Part shown: positions 27,335 to 38,430 of the stretch, piece by piece
Layout of the letters: every line of letters begins with the position of its first letter
Position numbering within the stretch: position 1 is the stretch's first letter
Assembly: GCA_030824115.1 (NCBI GenBank)
Contig: JAVBYI010000023.1
Span: 124,001 to 188,000, forward strand
DNA: 64,000 bases
Origin: Rhodocyclaceae bacterium
GTDB lineage: Bacteria > Pseudomonadota > Gammaproteobacteria > Burkholderiales > Rhodocyclaceae
Reading direction: 5' to 3'
Notes under the pieces: generated by a model
Database searches by the model: none
What the model saw: only the letters and a program-made list of their open reading frames with translations
Told to the model about the DNA's origin: nothing
Translations under genes and position numbers: made by a program

Positions 27335-27712
27335 TTATGCCTTGACTTCGGTGGTCCGGCGAACCAGCTTTTCCTTGATACGGGCCGACTTGCCGGAACG
27401 ATCGCGGAGGTAGTACAGCTTGGCGCGACGCACATCGCCCTTGCGCTTCACTTCGATGCTGGCGATCAGCGGGGAGTAGCTCTGGAACGTACGCTCGACG
27501 CCCTCGCCCGAAGAAATCTTGCGGACGGTAAAGGCGGAGTTCAGGCCACGGTTACGCTTGGCGATAACGACGCCTTCGAAAGCCTGTACGCGCTTGCGCT
27601 CACCTTCCACCACGTTCACGTTGACGACCACGGTGTCGCCAGGCGAAAACTCGGGGATGGTCTTGCCCAGACGGGCGATTTCTTCCTGTTCCAACTGTTG
27701 AATCAGATTCAT
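27335..27712 (-). CDS. rplS: 50S ribosomal protein L19 (bL19)
   Basis: A 125-aa ribosomal protein at the 30S-50S interface. It starts [22 protein letters not shown] and has [32 protein letters not shown], the KOW-like core. Last gene of the rpsP-rimM-trmD-rplS operon and followed by the terminator at 27291-27318. Confidence 0.98.
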   Translation of the reverse strand: MNLIQQLEQEEIARLGKTIPEFSPGDTVVVNVNVVEGERKRVQAFEGVVIAKRNRGLNSAFTVRKISSGEGVERTFQSYSPLIASIEVKRKGDVRRAKLYYLRDRSGKSARIKEKLVRRTTEVKA

Positions 27713-27741
27713 GTCGTTTTTTCCTTATTAATTAAACACAG

Positions 27742-28527
27742 TTACGACCGCAGAGCTCCGGTGTTTGAATCAACTTCGATCTCACGCAGGAGTTGCGTTT
27801 CTTCCTTGCTCAAACCGCGAGCATTTGCTGCACGTTGCGCCAGCCATTTGGCAAACAGCTCCGGGCGGCGCTCCCGGGTCCGCAGCAGCGACTGTTTCAG
27901 TCGCCAGCGGCGGATGTTCTCATGGTGCCCGGACAACAACACTTCCGGCACCGGCAATTCTTCGTACACCTCGGGCCGCGTGTAATGCGGACAATCCAGC
28001 AGCCCATCCACAAACGAGTCTTCAACGGCCGAAGCGACATCATTCAGCGCCCCCGGCAGTTGCCGCACGCAGGCATCAATCAAGGCCAGCGCCGCAATTT
28101 CTCCGCCAGACAACACAAAGTCACCCAGCGATACTTCTTCATCCACACAGCGCGCAATCACGCGCTCATCAATCCCTTCGTAGCGGCCGCAGAGCAGGAT
28201 CGCCCCCTCTCCAGCCGCCAGCTCCGCCACTTTCGCGTGGTTGAGCGGCTTTCCTTGTGGCGAAAGATAAATCACTTTCGCCTTGCTACTGCGTGCCACC
28301 TGGGCTGCGCCAATTGCTGCTTCCAGCGGACCCGCCTGCATCACCATGCCGGGGCCACCACCAAACGGCCGGTCATCCACCGAGCCGTAGGCATTGTCTG
28401 CCCAGTCACGCGGATTCCAGCAGTCCAACTGCCACAAGCCCCGTTCCAGCGCACGCCGACTGATCCCGCAATCACGCACCGCCGCGAACATCTCCGGGAA
28501 CAGGGTGATGACATCGAAGCGCAGCAT
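27742..28527 (-). CDS. trmD: tRNA (guanine37-N1)-methyltransferase
   Basis: SPOUT-class enzyme making m1G37 in tRNAs, which prevents frameshifting. 261 aa; ATG at 28527 preceded in frame by a GTG. Deep-knot cofactor segments: [25 protein letters not shown] and [18 protein letters not shown]-terminal [11 protein letters not shown]. Sits between rimM and rplS as in most bacteria. Confidence 0.98.
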   Translation of the reverse strand: MLRFDVITLFPEMFAAVRDCGISRRALERGLWQLDCWNPRDWADNAYGSVDDRPFGGGPGMVMQAGPLEAAIGAAQVARSSKAKVIYLSPQGKPLNHAKVAELAAGEGAILLCGRYEGIDERVIARCVDEEVSLGDFVLSGGEIAALALIDACVRQLPGALNDVASAVEDSFVDGLLDCPHYTRPEVYEELPVPEVLLSGHHENIRRWRLKQSLLRTRERRPELFAKWLAQRAANARGLSKEETQLLREIEVDSNTGALRS

Positions 28528-28540
28528 CACCAGTCTCTCA

Positions 28541-29056
28541 TCACCAGTCTTTGTGCCAATCGACGTGAATCACGCCGGCCGGTACATCAACATCTTTCAC
28601 AACATGGCTGACGAATGGCAACAAACGCTTTTGCGTTTTCTCTCCCTCGCCTTCCACCACTACCATCACCGCATGGGCGCCGGACTCAAGCAACTCGGTC
28701 ACACGCCCCAGCGTTTCCTGCTGTTCATTCACCACCTGCAGGCCGACCAGATCGGCCCAGTAAAACTCATCCGGATCGGTTGCCGGCAAAGCCGAGCGCG
28801 GTGCACCGACAAAACTGCCCGTCATCTGCTCCGCTGCATTGCGGTCATCGACCCCGGTCAGCTTGACGACCCAACCCTTGCCCTGCATCCGCAAGGACTG
28901 CAGTGGGTAAGCGCGCCAAGCCGAAAAATCGTTTTCGTCGTTACCCAGCCACCAGCACGAAATGTCGCGCCAGCTATCCGGATCATCGCCGAAGGGATGA
29001 AGCCTCAACCAGCCTTGCACCCCGTATGGGGCAGTGATCCGCCCCAGCACAATCAT
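28541..29056 (-). CDS. rimM: Ribosome maturation factor RimM
   Basis: A 171-aa 16S rRNA processing factor that binds uS19 during 30S head assembly. Start [23 protein letters not shown]-terminal PRC barrel with [20 protein letters not shown] and [23 protein letters not shown]. Located 6 bp after rpsP. Confidence 0.97.
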   Translation of the reverse strand: MIVLGRITAPYGVQGWLRLHPFGDDPDSWRDISCWWLGNDENDFSAWRAYPLQSLRMQGKGWVVKLTGVDDRNAAEQMTGSFVGAPRSALPATDPDEFYWADLVGLQVVNEQQETLGRVTELLESGAHAVMVVVEGEGEKTQKRLLPFVSHVVKDVDVPAGVIHVDWHKDW

Positions 29057-29062
29057 TGCAAC

Positions 29063-29311
29063 TTAGGCAGCCTTGGCAGCCTGCTTGACCAGACGAGCAG
29101 CCGTGGGCGACAACTGGGCACCCTTGCTCTGCCAGAAGGCGAGGCGCTCGGTGTCAACCGACAGGCCCTTTTCGTTGGCGGAAGCCTTCGGGTTGTAGAA
29201 GCCAACACGCTCGACGAAACGACCATCGCGGCGGTTGCGCGAATCGGTAACGACCATGTTGAAGAAGGGGCGCTTCTTGGCGCCGCTGCGGGCAAGACGG
29301 ATGACGACCAT
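29063..29311 (-). CDS. rpsP: 30S ribosomal protein S16 (bS16)
   Basis: 82 aa, starting [21 protein letters not shown], followed by [19 protein letters not shown], the S16 signature. First gene of the rpsP-rimM-trmD-rplS operon. The frame is open upstream to 29479 but the extension is not ribosomal-protein-like. Confidence 0.98.
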   Translation of the reverse strand: MVVIRLARSGAKKRPFFNMVVTDSRNRRDGRFVERVGFYNPKASANEKGLSVDTERLAFWQSKGAQLSPTAARLVKQAAKAA

Positions 29312-29400
29312 ACTGATTCCTCTGGGATTCCGAAAGGGAAAAACCCGCGATTCTATTGATGAACCATCTGAAAGACAAGCATTTTTGACGACTAGTCCGT

Positions 29401-30213
29401 CTAGCGCCGGCTGGCCGATGGCCACTCGGCGACCATCAGGGCGCCCATCAGGATGACCGACCAGGAGAGGTGGAGCCACAGCAGAAAGACCGGCAATGCG
29501 GCGAATGCCCCATAAATCGCCGCATAGGTGGGCAACTTGACGATATAGAGCGCAAAGAGCCGCTGCATGCCGACAAACGCCAGCGCGGCCAGCAGTCCGG
29601 CTGTCCCGGCGTGCCAGCGCGATACCGGCTTGTTGGGGACGGCCCAGTACAACAGGGCGAACAACAGGGCCAGGAACACGACCGGCAGTATCTGCGCGAA
29701 GGCAACACGGAACCAGCGCGGTTCGTCAAAAAAGCCGAAGGAAATACCGGCGAGATAGGTGATGCTCGCCAGTGCAGCCCCAAACACCAGCGGACCGGCC
29801 AGCAAGGCGATGACATGCATCGCCAGCCGCTTCAGGAACGGGCGCTGCGCCCGCACCTTCCAGATCGCATTGAAGGTGTGTTCGATCGTCAGCATCTGCA
29901 TCAGGGCGGTGATGGCGAGCGCAGCCAGTCCGAGCCAGGGAATCCGCTCTGCCCGGTGGGCAAACTGTCCGAGGTATTTGACAATCACCGTGCCGGCCTT
30001 CTCGGGCAACAGGGTCGCTGTCAGAAAGCTTTCGAGTGCCGCCGTCAGTTTGATACCGAATGGCAATGTTTCGATCAGCGTCGCGCCAATCACAACCATC
30101 GGTACCAAGCCCAGCAGGGTCGTAAAGGAAAGTGCTGCGGCAGTCTGCATGCAGCGCTCGGCGAGGAAGCGCTGCACGATGCTGGTCACGAGGCGAAAGG
30201 GAGTCAGGAACAT
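29401..30213 (-). CDS. YihY-family inner-membrane protein
   Basis: A 270-residue protein with about six hydrophobic segments. The family block [20 protein letters not shown] comes after a short N-terminal helix, and [21 protein letters not shown] and [24 protein letters not shown] follow. Once annotated ribonuclease BN; that activity belongs to another protein, and YihY function is unknown. The 5' end faces the DUF2069 gene, with a dispersed-repeat copy in the space between. Confidence 0.88.
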   Translation of the reverse strand: MFLTPFRLVTSIVQRFLAERCMQTAAALSFTTLLGLVPMVVIGATLIETLPFGIKLTAALESFLTATLLPEKAGTVIVKYLGQFAHRAERIPWLGLAALAITALMQMLTIEHTFNAIWKVRAQRPFLKRLAMHVIALLAGPLVFGAALASITYLAGISFGFFDEPRWFRVAFAQILPVVFLALLFALLYWAVPNKPVSRWHAGTAGLLAALAFVGMQRLFALYIVKLPTYAAIYGAFAALPVFLLWLHLSWSVILMGALMVAEWPSASRR

Positions 30214-30246
30214 ATAATCAATTCTATCGGTCGGCGAGGGAATTCA

Positions 30247-30267
30247 CGCCGTCCTGCCAACGCCGAC
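30247..30267 (-). repeat. Dispersed 21-bp repeat copy 7 (intergenic)
   Basis: GTCGGCGTTGGC + AGGACGGCG preceded by AAAA; one base changed in the core. Lies between yihY and the DUF2069 start codon. Confidence 0.85.
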
Positions 30268-30278
30268 TTTTCATACTC

Positions 30279-30665
30279 ATGACCCGGATTCCACCACTTG
30301 CCCGCCGCGCCAGCCTTTTCGCCAGCATCAGCCTGATTGCCCTGATCGCTCTCTGCATCGCCTGGGAGCTGTGGCTGGCTCCGCTGCGGCCGGGTGGTTC
30401 CTGGCTGGTATTGAAGGCAGCGCCCTTGCTGCTGCCGCTGTTCGGCATCCTGCGCGGCAAGCGTTACACCTACCAGTGGTCCAGCCTGATGATCCAGATT
30501 TATCTGCTTGAGGGCCTGGCACGCGCCACCAGCGACAGCGGCTCCATGCAGCTACTGGCCGCGATCGAGGTGGTACTGGCACTCATCTTTTTTGGTGCGA
30601 CGCTGATCTACGCGCGCCAGACAGCACCCTCCCGATTAAAGCAGGCAGCTACAGCTGCGGATTGA
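30279..30665 (+). CDS. DUF2069 small inner-membrane protein
   Basis: 128 aa with four hydrophobic stretches ([77 protein letters not shown]). The segment [19 protein letters not shown] is typical of DUF2069, a family of unknown role. Start ATG at 30279; a dispersed-repeat copy ends 11 nt before it and occupies the place of the ribosome site, so no good Shine-Dalgarno is visible. The 3' end overlaps convergent leuA by 17 bp. Confidence 0.82.
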   Translation: MTRIPPLARRASLFASISLIALIALCIAWELWLAPLRPGGSWLVLKAAPLLLPLFGILRGKRYTYQWSSLMIQIYLLEGLARATSDSGSMQLLAAIEVVLALIFFGATLIYARQTAPSRLKQAATAAD

Positions 30666-32187
30666 CCCGCTCCGGTCCCGCGTAGAGCTTGTTGAGGGCG
30701 TTCAGGTAGGCCTTGGCCGATGCGACGATGATGTCGGTATCCGCGCCTTGGCCATTGACGATCCGCCCCCCCTTCGAGAGCCGCACCGTCACTTCACCCT
30801 GCGCATCTGTGCCGGTCGTGATGGCATTCACTGAATAGAGCAGGAGATCGGAACCACTGCCAGCCACGCTTTCAATCGCTAGGAAGGTCGCATCGACGGG
30901 ACCACTCCCGGTTGATTTTGCGCGCTGCTCCACGCCACCCACCGCCAGTGTTAATTCGGCCAGCGGCGCTTCTCCCGTTTCCGAATGGAATTTGGAGGAC
31001 ACCAACTTGTAGTGTTCCACTGCAGGTGTCACCAGCTCGTCGGAGACGAGTGCCTGCAAATCTTCATCGAAGATCTCGCGCTTCTTGTCGGCCAATTCCT
31101 TGAATTTCGCAAAGGCCGCATTCAGGGCTTCCTCGCTTGCCAAGTCGATCCCCAGTTCCTGCAACTTGGTCTTGAAGGCATTGCGGCCGGAGAGTTTGCC
31201 CAGGGTCAGCTTGTTGGTATTCCAGCCCACGTCTTCGGCACGCATGATCTCGTAGGTCTCGCGGTGCTTGAGCACGCCATCCTGATGGATGCCGGATTCA
31301 TGCGCAAAGGCATTGGCGCCGACGATGGCCTTGTTCGGCTGCACGACATAGCCGGTAATTTGCGAGACAAGGCGCGACGCCGGCACGATCTGCGTCGCGT
31401 CAATGCGTGTCTCGACCGGGAACAGATCCTTGCGCGTACGCACGGCCATGACGATTTCTTCAACCGCCGCATTGCCGGCACGCTCGCCCAGACCGTTGAT
31501 GGTGCACTCGACCTGACGCGCGCCGTTCAAAACAGCGGCCAGCGAGTTGGCCACCGCCAGTCCTAAATCATTATGGCAATGCGTCGACCAGATCGCCTTG
31601 TCGGCATTGGGCACCCGTTCACGCAAAGTCTTGAAGAGTTCGCCCCAGCCTTGCGGAATGTTGTAACCCACCGTATCCGGAATGTTGAGGGTCTTCGCCC
31701 CCGCATTGATGACAGCTTCAAGCACGCGGCAAAGGAAATCGGTTTCCGAGCGGCCGGCATCTTCGGGAGAAAACTCAACATCATCGGTGTATTGGCGCGC
31801 CCATTTCACCGCCTTGACGGCCTGCTCGATCACCTGTTCCGGTTCCATGCGCAGCTTCATCTGCATGTGGATCGGCGATGTGGCGATAAAGGTGTGGATG
31901 CGTCCACGCGCCGCCGGCTTAATCGCTTCGCCGGCGCGGGCAATATCCTTTTCGTTGGCCCGCGACAGGCCACAGACGGTGGAATCCTTGATCACCTCGG
32001 CAATCGCCCGCACGGATTCAAAGTCGCCCGGTGAGGCGGCAGGGAATCCGGCTTCAATGATATCGACGCGCATTTTTTCGAGCTGGCGGGCAATGCGCAA
32101 TTTCTCTTCGCGCGTCATCGCCGCGCCGGGGCTTTGCTCGCCGTCACGCAAGGTGGTGTCAAAAATCAATAATTGTTCTTTGCTCAT
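30649..32187 (-). CDS. leuA: 2-isopropylmalate synthase
   Basis: First committed enzyme of leucine synthesis, joining acetyl-CoA to 2-ketoisovalerate. 512 aa from [20 protein letters not shown] at 32187. [12 protein letters not shown] and [16 protein letters not shown] (metal ligands HxH) define the catalytic TIM barrel; the C-terminal leucine-binding regulatory domain carries [19 protein letters not shown]. It is 8 bp downstream of pssA and ends the ilvI-ilvH-ilvC-pssA-leuA series. Confidence 0.97.
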   Translation of the reverse strand: MSKEQLLIFDTTLRDGEQSPGAAMTREEKLRIARQLEKMRVDIIEAGFPAASPGDFESVRAIAEVIKDSTVCGLSRANEKDIARAGEAIKPAARGRIHTFIATSPIHMQMKLRMEPEQVIEQAVKAVKWARQYTDDVEFSPEDAGRSETDFLCRVLEAVINAGAKTLNIPDTVGYNIPQGWGELFKTLRERVPNADKAIWSTHCHNDLGLAVANSLAAVLNGARQVECTINGLGERAGNAAVEEIVMAVRTRKDLFPVETRIDATQIVPASRLVSQITGYVVQPNKAIVGANAFAHESGIHQDGVLKHRETYEIMRAEDVGWNTNKLTLGKLSGRNAFKTKLQELGIDLASEEALNAAFAKFKELADKKREIFDEDLQALVSDELVTPAVEHYKLVSSKFHSETGEAPLAELTLAVGGVEQRAKSTGSGPVDATFLAIESVAGSGSDLLLYSVNAITTGTDAQGEVTVRLSKGGRIVNGQGADTDIIVASAKAYLNALNKLYAGPERVNPQL

Positions 32188-32195
32188 GAGCGATC

Positions 32196-32957
32196 TCAAG
32201 CCTGGAGTTTTTTGCGTCGATTGAGCCAATCGAGAAGCGCGAGGACATAACCCGACAACGCGTAGACGAGGAACAGGGCGAACAGCACGCCGGGCGGATA
32301 GCTGGACACCAAGGCAAAACCGAGGGCAATCGCCACCACCATCATGAAGGGCACGCTTTTGCGCAGGTTGATGGCTTTGCCCGACCAGAAACGCAGGTTC
32401 GTCACCATGCTCACGCCGGCAAAGATCGTCAGGGCGCAGGCATACCAAGCAGCCTCGCTACCGCTCCATTCGTTGTCGATCAGCACCCAGACCAGGCCTG
32501 CGACCAGGGCGGCGGCAGCCGGACTCGGCAGCCCCTGGAAGTAGCGCTTGTCGACTACCTCGATGTTGGTATTGAAGCGGGCCAGCCGCAATGCCGCGCC
32601 CGCGCAGTAAATGAAGGCCGCAATCCAGCCGAGCTTGCCAAGGTCCTTGAGCGCCCAGACATAGATCACCAGCGCCGGGGCAGCACCGAAGGACACCATA
32701 TCGGAAAGTGAGTCGTATTCGGCACCAAAGGCACTTTGTGTGTTGGTCAGTCGTGCCACGCGGCCATCGAGGCCATCCAGCACCATGGCGATGAAGATCG
32801 CCACTGCCGCCACTTCGAATTTGCCATTCACCGCCTGAACAATGGCAAAAAACCCCGCAAACAGAGCTGCGGTTGTCAGGAGATTGGGCAACACATAGAT
32901 GCCGCGCCGGCGCAGCTCCGGGTTAAACAGCGTCTTGCGGGGTCGGTAATCAGGCAT
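32196..32957 (-). CDS. pssA: CDP-diacylglycerol-serine O-phosphatidyltransferase
   Basis: Makes phosphatidylserine, the precursor of phosphatidylethanolamine. 253 aa with several membrane helices and the CDP-alcohol phosphotransferase motif D-G-x2-A/V-R-x8-G-x3-D-x3-D in [14 protein letters not shown]...EYDSLSD. Membrane type (subclass II), as in Bacillus. In many betaproteobacteria psd lies between ilvC and pssA; here there is only a 42-bp gap and no psd. Confidence 0.95.
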   Translation of the reverse strand: MPDYRPRKTLFNPELRRRGIYVLPNLLTTAALFAGFFAIVQAVNGKFEVAAVAIFIAMVLDGLDGRVARLTNTQSAFGAEYDSLSDMVSFGAAPALVIYVWALKDLGKLGWIAAFIYCAGAALRLARFNTNIEVVDKRYFQGLPSPAAAALVAGLVWVLIDNEWSGSEAAWYACALTIFAGVSMVTNLRFWSGKAINLRKSVPFMMVVAIALGFALVSSYPPGVLFALFLVYALSGYVLALLDWLNRRKKLQA

Positions 32958-32999
32958 GAGAAACCGGCGGGGTCGGTAATGCCGCCCCGCTCAGGATCA

Positions 33000-34049
<1,050 letters not shown>

Positions 34050-34541
34050 TTAGACTTTGAGAATGCGATCGCCACGGCCGATACCGCAAACACCGGTACG
34101 CACCGTTTCGAGAATCAGCGAGGTATCGATCGCCTTGAGGAAGGAGTCGAGCTTGGAGGTGTTGCCAGTCAACTCGATGACGTACGACGATTCGGTCACA
34201 TCGACGATATGGCCGCGGAAGATATCGGCAACCCGCTTCATCTCTTCGCGATCCTTGCCGGTCGCCCGCACCTTCACCAGCATCAGCTCGCGCTCGACGT
34301 GGGCCGACTCCGAAAGGTCAACAACCTTGACGATGTCGATCAGCTTGTTGAGTTGCTTGGTAATCTGCTCGATGATGTCCTCGGAACCAACACTGACGAT
34401 GGTCATGCGCGACAGCGAGGGATCTTCGGTCGGCGCAACCGTCAGCGACTCGATGTTGTAGCCACGGGCCGAGAACAGGCCGGACACGCGCGACAGGGCG
34501 CCCGCTTCGTTTTCAATCAGGATGGAAATGATATGGCGCAT
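34050..34541 (-). CDS. ilvH: Acetolactate synthase small (regulatory) subunit
   Basis: A 163-aa subunit with an N-terminal ACT domain (RHIISILIENEAGALSRVSG, then NIESLTVAPTEDPSLSRMTI) that binds valine for feedback control of the catalytic subunit, and a C-terminal ACT-like domain. It starts 2 bp after the ilvI stop codon, as expected for stoichiometric expression. Confidence 0.97.
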   Translation of the reverse strand: MRHIISILIENEAGALSRVSGLFSARGYNIESLTVAPTEDPSLSRMTIVSVGSEDIIEQITKQLNKLIDIVKVVDLSESAHVERELMLVKVRATGKDREEMKRVADIFRGHIVDVTESSYVIELTGNTSKLDSFLKAIDTSLILETVRTGVCGIGRGDRILKV

Positions 34542-34543
34542 GA

Positions 34544-36253
34544 TCAGAGGTCCTCCGCCAGAATCATTTCGGACAGTCCCTTGCCCGCCGCGACCATCGG
34601 GAAAACGTTGGCTTCAGGGTTGATGATGAAGTCGAGGAAAACCAGCTCGTTCTTGTGCTTGACGAAAGCCTCCCGGAGAGCGGGTTCGACATCGGCTGGT
34701 TTCTCGACCTTGATGCCCACGTGCCCATAGGCCTCAGCCAGCTTGACGAAGTCCGGCAGCGCATCAACGTAGGATTCGGCATAGCGGTTGCCGTGGAACA
34801 TCTGCTGCCACTGGCGCACCATGCCGAGATAACCGTTGTTGAGGTTGATGATCTTGACCGGCAGACGGAACTGCTTGCAGGTGGAGAGCTCCTGGATGCA
34901 CATCTGGATCGAGGCTTCGCCGGTCACGCAGGCAATCTGCGCCTTCGGGTTGGCAAAGCGCACCCCCATCGCCGCCGGCAAACCAAAGCCCATCGTGCCG
35001 AGACCACCGGAATTGATCCAGCGACGCGGCTTGTCGAACTTGTAGTACTGGGCGGCAAACATCTGATGCTGGCCGACATCTGAGGTCACGAAGGCATCGC
35101 CGCCCGTCACTTCGTAAAGTTTTTCAATGACATACTGCGGCTGAATCACATCCTTGCCCATCTTGTATTTCAGGCAGTTGATGCTGCGCCACTCCTCGAT
35201 CTGCTTCCACCAGGCTGCCAGCGGCTTGGCCTCGGGCTTGCCATCGGTGGCTTCGATCTGCTTGAGAATTTCATCAAGGACATCGGGCACATTGCCGACG
35301 ATCGGCACATCGACGCGCACGCGCTTGGAGATCGACGAGGGGTCGATATCCACATGGATGATCTTGCGCGGGTTGCGTGCAAAGTGGTCCGGATTGCCAA
35401 TCACGCGGTCATCGAAGCGCGCACCCACCGCCAGCAGCACATCGCATTCCTGCATCGCCATGTTGGCTTCGTAGGTGCCGTGCATGCCGAGCATGCCGAG
35501 GAACTGCTTGTCGGTCGCCGGGTAGGCACCCAGGCCCATCAGGGTCTGCGTAATGGGGTAGCCGAGCTGACGCGTCAGCTTGGTCAGCTTGTCGGCTGCA
35601 TCGGAGAGGATCACGCCACCACCGGTGTAGATCATCGGGCGCTTGGCTTCGAGCAACAGTTGAACTGCCTTCTTGATCTGCCCCGTATGCCCCTTCACCA
35701 CAGGGTTGTAGGAGCGCATCGAAACAGTCTTCGGATAGTGGAAGTCGCACTTCTGCGCCGTAATGTCCTTGGGGATATCCACCAACACCGGACCGGGACG
35801 TCCGGTTTTCGCCAGATAGAAAGCCTTCTTGATCGTGACAGCCAAATCCTTGACGTCCTTGACAAGGAAGTTGTGCTTGACGCAGGGACGCGTGATGCCC
35901 ACCGTATCGGCTTCCTGAAAGGCATCCTGACCGATGTACTGCGTCGGCACTTGACCGGTCAGCACCACCATCGGGATCGAGTCCATGTAGGCCGTGGCAA
36001 TGCCGGTCACGGCATTCGTCACGCCGGGGCCCGAAGTTACGAGGCAGACCCCGATCTTGTTCGAGGAGCGCGAGTAGGCATCCGCCGCATGTACAGCAGC
36101 CTGCTCATGGCGAACCAGGATGTGCTTGATCTGGTCCTGCTTGAAAAACTCGTCGTAAATAAACAATACCGAACCGCCAGGGTAGCCGAACACGTGCTCG
36201 ACTTTTTCTTCCTGGAGGCACCTGATGACAATCTCCGCGCCCGTCAGTTGCAT
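34544..36253 (-). CDS. ilvI: Acetolactate synthase large (catalytic) subunit
   Basis: ThDP/FAD enzyme making acetolactate and acetohydroxybutyrate, the first shared step of branched-chain synthesis. 569 aa from MQLTGAEIVIRCLQEEKVEH at 36253; the upstream extension is not conserved. EHVFGYPGGSVLFIYD, RHEQAAVHAADAY (catalytic Glu of the E-H/Q-A-A box), and the ThDP motif region GEASIQMCIQELSTCKQ...NLNNGYLGMVRQWQ are present. First gene of the ilv operon. Confidence 0.97.
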   Translation of the reverse strand: MQLTGAEIVIRCLQEEKVEHVFGYPGGSVLFIYDEFFKQDQIKHILVRHEQAAVHAADAYSRSSNKIGVCLVTSGPGVTNAVTGIATAYMDSIPMVVLTGQVPTQYIGQDAFQEADTVGITRPCVKHNFLVKDVKDLAVTIKKAFYLAKTGRPGPVLVDIPKDITAQKCDFHYPKTVSMRSYNPVVKGHTGQIKKAVQLLLEAKRPMIYTGGGVILSDAADKLTKLTRQLGYPITQTLMGLGAYPATDKQFLGMLGMHGTYEANMAMQECDVLLAVGARFDDRVIGNPDHFARNPRKIIHVDIDPSSISKRVRVDVPIVGNVPDVLDEILKQIEATDGKPEAKPLAAWWKQIEEWRSINCLKYKMGKDVIQPQYVIEKLYEVTGGDAFVTSDVGQHQMFAAQYYKFDKPRRWINSGGLGTMGFGLPAAMGVRFANPKAQIACVTGEASIQMCIQELSTCKQFRLPVKIINLNNGYLGMVRQWQQMFHGNRYAESYVDALPDFVKLAEAYGHVGIKVEKPADVEPALREAFVKHKNELVFLDFIINPEANVFPMVAAGKGLSEMILAEDL

Positions 36254-36295
36254 TCTTTTGGATCCATGGTTAGCGGGTAAAACCCGAAACGTGCA

Positions 36296-36325
36296 ACAAT
36301 ACTTGACTAACGCCTTGCTGGTCAA
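36296..36325 (-). promoter_or_regulatory. Candidate sigma-70 promoter of the ilv operon
   Basis: On the minus strand TTGACC (36320-36325) is followed after 18 bp by TATTGT (36296-36301), about 43 bp before the ilvI ATG. The leader would be too short for a peptide-type attenuator. Also close to the divergent sigma-factor gene. Confidence 0.42.
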
Positions 36326-36384
36326 GGCTTGACGCGTGCTTCACCCCTGCTTTACCCATAAATTTCGTCCGGTCTTTCTTCGAT

Positions 36385-36969
36385 TTGGCCTCCCGCTCGG
36401 AACTTGCCGACTTTCTCGCGAATGCCGAACGCCGCGCCTTCAAACAGGCCATGTTCGCGGTTCGTAACGAGGATGCTGCCTTGGATATCGTTCAGGACAG
36501 CATGATGCGACTGGCCGAAAAGTACGGCGAGCGGCCGCCGGAGGAGTTGCCGCTGCTGTTCCAGCGCATCCTGCAAAACGCCATTCGCGACCATTATCGG
36601 CGCATGCGCACACGTGCCGGCCAGGTCATCAGCCTGTCCAGCCTCGAATATGAGGAAGACGGGGCCGATGACCCGCTGGAAACCCTGCCCGTCGACGAAG
36701 ATCTGCAGCCCTTTGCAACCCCGCATGCCGCCCTGTTGCAGGCCGAAACCTTGACGCTGATCGAGGAAGCGCTCCAAAATCTCGCCCCACGTCAACGCGA
36801 AGCCTTCCTGCTGCGTTATTGGGAAGGATTAGATATCGCCGAAACCGCCTCCGTCATGGGGTGCAGTGAAGGCAGCGTCAAAACCCATTGCTCGCGCGCC
36901 TGTCAGGCACTGGCCAGTGGGTTGGCAGCCAAAGGCCTCCGTCCCGAGGACTCTCGACATGAACACTGA
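36385..36969 (+). CDS. ECF-type RNA polymerase sigma factor
   Basis: A 194-aa sigma-70 family factor. Region 2: AVRNEDAALDIVQDSMMRLAEKYG...LPLLFQRILQNAIRDHYRR; region 4: LAPRQREAFLLRYWEGLDIAETASVMGCSEGSVKTHCSRA. The apparent start is a TTG (36385) giving MASRSELADFLANAERRAFKQ, which matches the usual N-terminus of this betaproteobacterial family. Its stop overlaps the following DUF3619 gene, which has a membrane segment and may act as its regulator. Divergent from ilvI. Confidence 0.9.
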   Translation: MASRSELADFLANAERRAFKQAMFAVRNEDAALDIVQDSMMRLAEKYGERPPEELPLLFQRILQNAIRDHYRRMRTRAGQVISLSSLEYEEDGADDPLETLPVDEDLQPFATPHAALLQAETLTLIEEALQNLAPRQREAFLLRYWEGLDIAETASVMGCSEGSVKTHCSRACQALASGLAAKGLRPEDSRHEH

Positions 36970-37354
36970 ACAACGCTTTGCCCAACCAATTTGTCAGGCA
37001 CTTGATCAAGGCACCTGCGCCCTGGATGCGTCGATCACGGAACGTCTGCGCGCTGCCCGTGAACGTGCCTTGGCCCGTCAGTATGTTCTGGCGACCGAGA
37101 CTCAAATTGTCGGCGCTGGCGGGACGGCACTGCTGCATGGCCATGAAGATGAACGCCACCCGATTCGCATGCTGTTTGCGATTCTGGCTCTTCTGCTCGG
37201 CTTTAGCCTGGCTTACTACTGGAATGGCTTCAGCCAGGCCGATGAAAATGAGGCCATCGATAGCGCTCTGCTGGCCGATGACCTGCCGCCTAATGCGTAT
37301 CTGGACCGAGGATTCCAGGCATGGATCGACCAAGACACCTCGCCCGAACGATAA
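36959..37354 (+). CDS. DUF3619 membrane protein, putative partner of the ECF sigma factor
   Basis: 131 aa: a soluble N-terminal part (about 1-65), one membrane helix at about 70-90 (RMLFAILALLLGFSLAYYW) and a short acidic C-terminal part with LADDLPPNAYLDRGFQAWID. This fits DUF3619, found next to an ECF sigma gene in betaproteobacteria; a membrane anti-sigma role is likely but inferred. The start overlaps the sigma-gene stop. Residues 51-57 (VGAGGTA) come from a dispersed-repeat copy, just before the membrane helix. Confidence 0.82.
   Translation: MNTEQRFAQPICQALDQGTCALDASITERLRAARERALARQYVLATETQIVGAGGTALLHGHEDERHPIRMLFAILALLLGFSLAYYWNGFSQADENEAIDSALLADDLPPNAYLDRGFQAWIDQDTSPER
37109..37129 (+). 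repeat. Dispersed 21-bp repeat copy 8 (in DUF3619 gene)
   Basis: GTCGGCGCTGGC + GGGACGGCA; VGAGGTA. Same 21 bp as copies 1 and 4. Confidence 0.9.
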
Positions 37355-37962
37355 GGACCGGGCTGGTCACGCTGGTCTTGGTTGCCGCCGCTCTGCCGAC
37401 GCAGGCGGCTCTGCCCCAATTCGAACAGCCCGGCTGGGTTGCCCTGACGCCAGACCAGAAAACCATTCTGGCGCCGCTCGAAAAAGAGTGGGGCGAAATG
37501 GACGCGTTTCGCCGCAAGAAGTGGCTGGGCATCGCCAACCGCTTCCCCGACATGACACCCGACGAGCAGACCAGTATTCAAGGCAACATCCATGCTTGGG
37601 CGCGACTGGCGCCCGAGGAGCGCAAGATCGCTCGCGAGAAATACAAGTCACTGAAACGCATTGCACCCGATAAGCGCCGCATTGTGCGACAAAAGTGGGA
37701 GGAATACGCCGCTTTGACGGATGAGGAAAAAGAGCGGCTGCGTAAAAAAGCGCCTCAACAAAAAAAACTGAGGACACCGAAGAATCCGCCTGCCCCAACA
37801 CCTGCAAAGCCAATGGCCGTAGATAAACGCGTTGCCACCCCCACCATCACAACGCCGCGATCACCCATCTCGCCGATCAAACCACCACAAAGTGCGCTGT
37901 CCCCTGCTGTGGTTGTTACACCTCCCGCCCCCTCACCCATCTCCACAGCGCCAAGCGAGTAG
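37321..37962 (+). CDS. DUF3106 exported protein
   Basis: 213 aa. Signal peptide to about residue 29 (LVTLVLVAAALPTQAALP), then two or three repeats of a W/R-rich helical unit (WVALTPDQKTILAPLEKEW, FPDMTPDEQTSIQGNIHAW, LAPEERKIAREKYKSL), typical of DUF3106. The C-terminal ~70 residues are Pro/Thr/Ser-rich and low complexity. Overlaps DUF3619 by 34 bp. Function unknown. Confidence 0.82.
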   Translation: MDRPRHLARTIRTGLVTLVLVAAALPTQAALPQFEQPGWVALTPDQKTILAPLEKEWGEMDAFRRKKWLGIANRFPDMTPDEQTSIQGNIHAWARLAPEERKIAREKYKSLKRIAPDKRRIVRQKWEEYAALTDEEKERLRKKAPQQKKLRTPKNPPAPTPAKPMAVDKRVATPTITTPRSPISPIKPPQSALSPAVVVTPPAPSPISTAPSE

Positions 37963-37971
37963 CTCTTGGAC

Positions 37972-38430
37972 ATGCAAGCCAGTATTTCGTTAGCCGGCCT
38001 GCGCCGGCGCTTCGCCAGCATGCTCTACGAGTCATTGCTATTACTTGGCGTTCTGTCGGTCAGCTTCATGCTGCCGCACCTCGCATTGGGCCTCGCTTAC
38101 GAGATCGTACTGCCCGGACCGGTACTGGTACTGCATGTTTTTCTTGTACTAGGCGCCTACTTCGTTTGGTATTGGCACCAGCATGGCCACACCTTGGCGA
38201 TGCAAACCTGGAAGCTCAAAATTGTCCGCGCCGATGGCGAAAAACCCTCGCTCAATCAACTGTTACTGCGCTACCTTCTGTCCTGGCCCAGCCTGTTGTT
38301 CTATGGCGCTGGCCTGATCTGGGCAGTGGTAGACCGTGATCGTCAGTTCCTGCATGACCGACTGGCCGGTACACGCATCATCTTCGTTCCACCCACCACA
38401 ACATCGACGCGGCCGCCAGCAGGAAAATAA
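37972..38430 (+). CDS. RDD-family membrane protein
   Basis: 152 aa starting MQASISLAGLRRRFASMLYE (ATG at 37972; a TTG lies 6 nt upstream). The RDD pattern, R-x-x-A-x-x-x-D/E near the N-terminus, is RRRFASMLYE, and the later DRDRQFLHDRLAGTRII is characteristic. Three hydrophobic segments. Last gene of the sigma-DUF3619-DUF3106-RDD unit. Its final 53 bp overlap convergent lptG, so the last ~17 residues and the LptG C-terminus share DNA. Confidence 0.85.
   Translation: MQASISLAGLRRRFASMLYESLLLLGVLSVSFMLPHLALGLAYEIVLPGPVLVLHVFLVLGAYFVWYWHQHGHTLAMQTWKLKIVRADGEKPSLNQLLLRYLLSWPSLLFYGAGLIWAVVDRDRQFLHDRLAGTRIIFVPPTTTSTRPPAGK

Noticed and set aside
29401..30213. Ribonuclease BN name for the YihY protein
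   Set aside because: An old misassignment; the protein is a multi-helix membrane protein without nuclease motifs.
36254..36384. Peptide attenuator upstream of ilvI
   Set aside because: The likely promoter leaves only about 35-40 nt of leader and no run of Ile/Val/Leu codons was seen.
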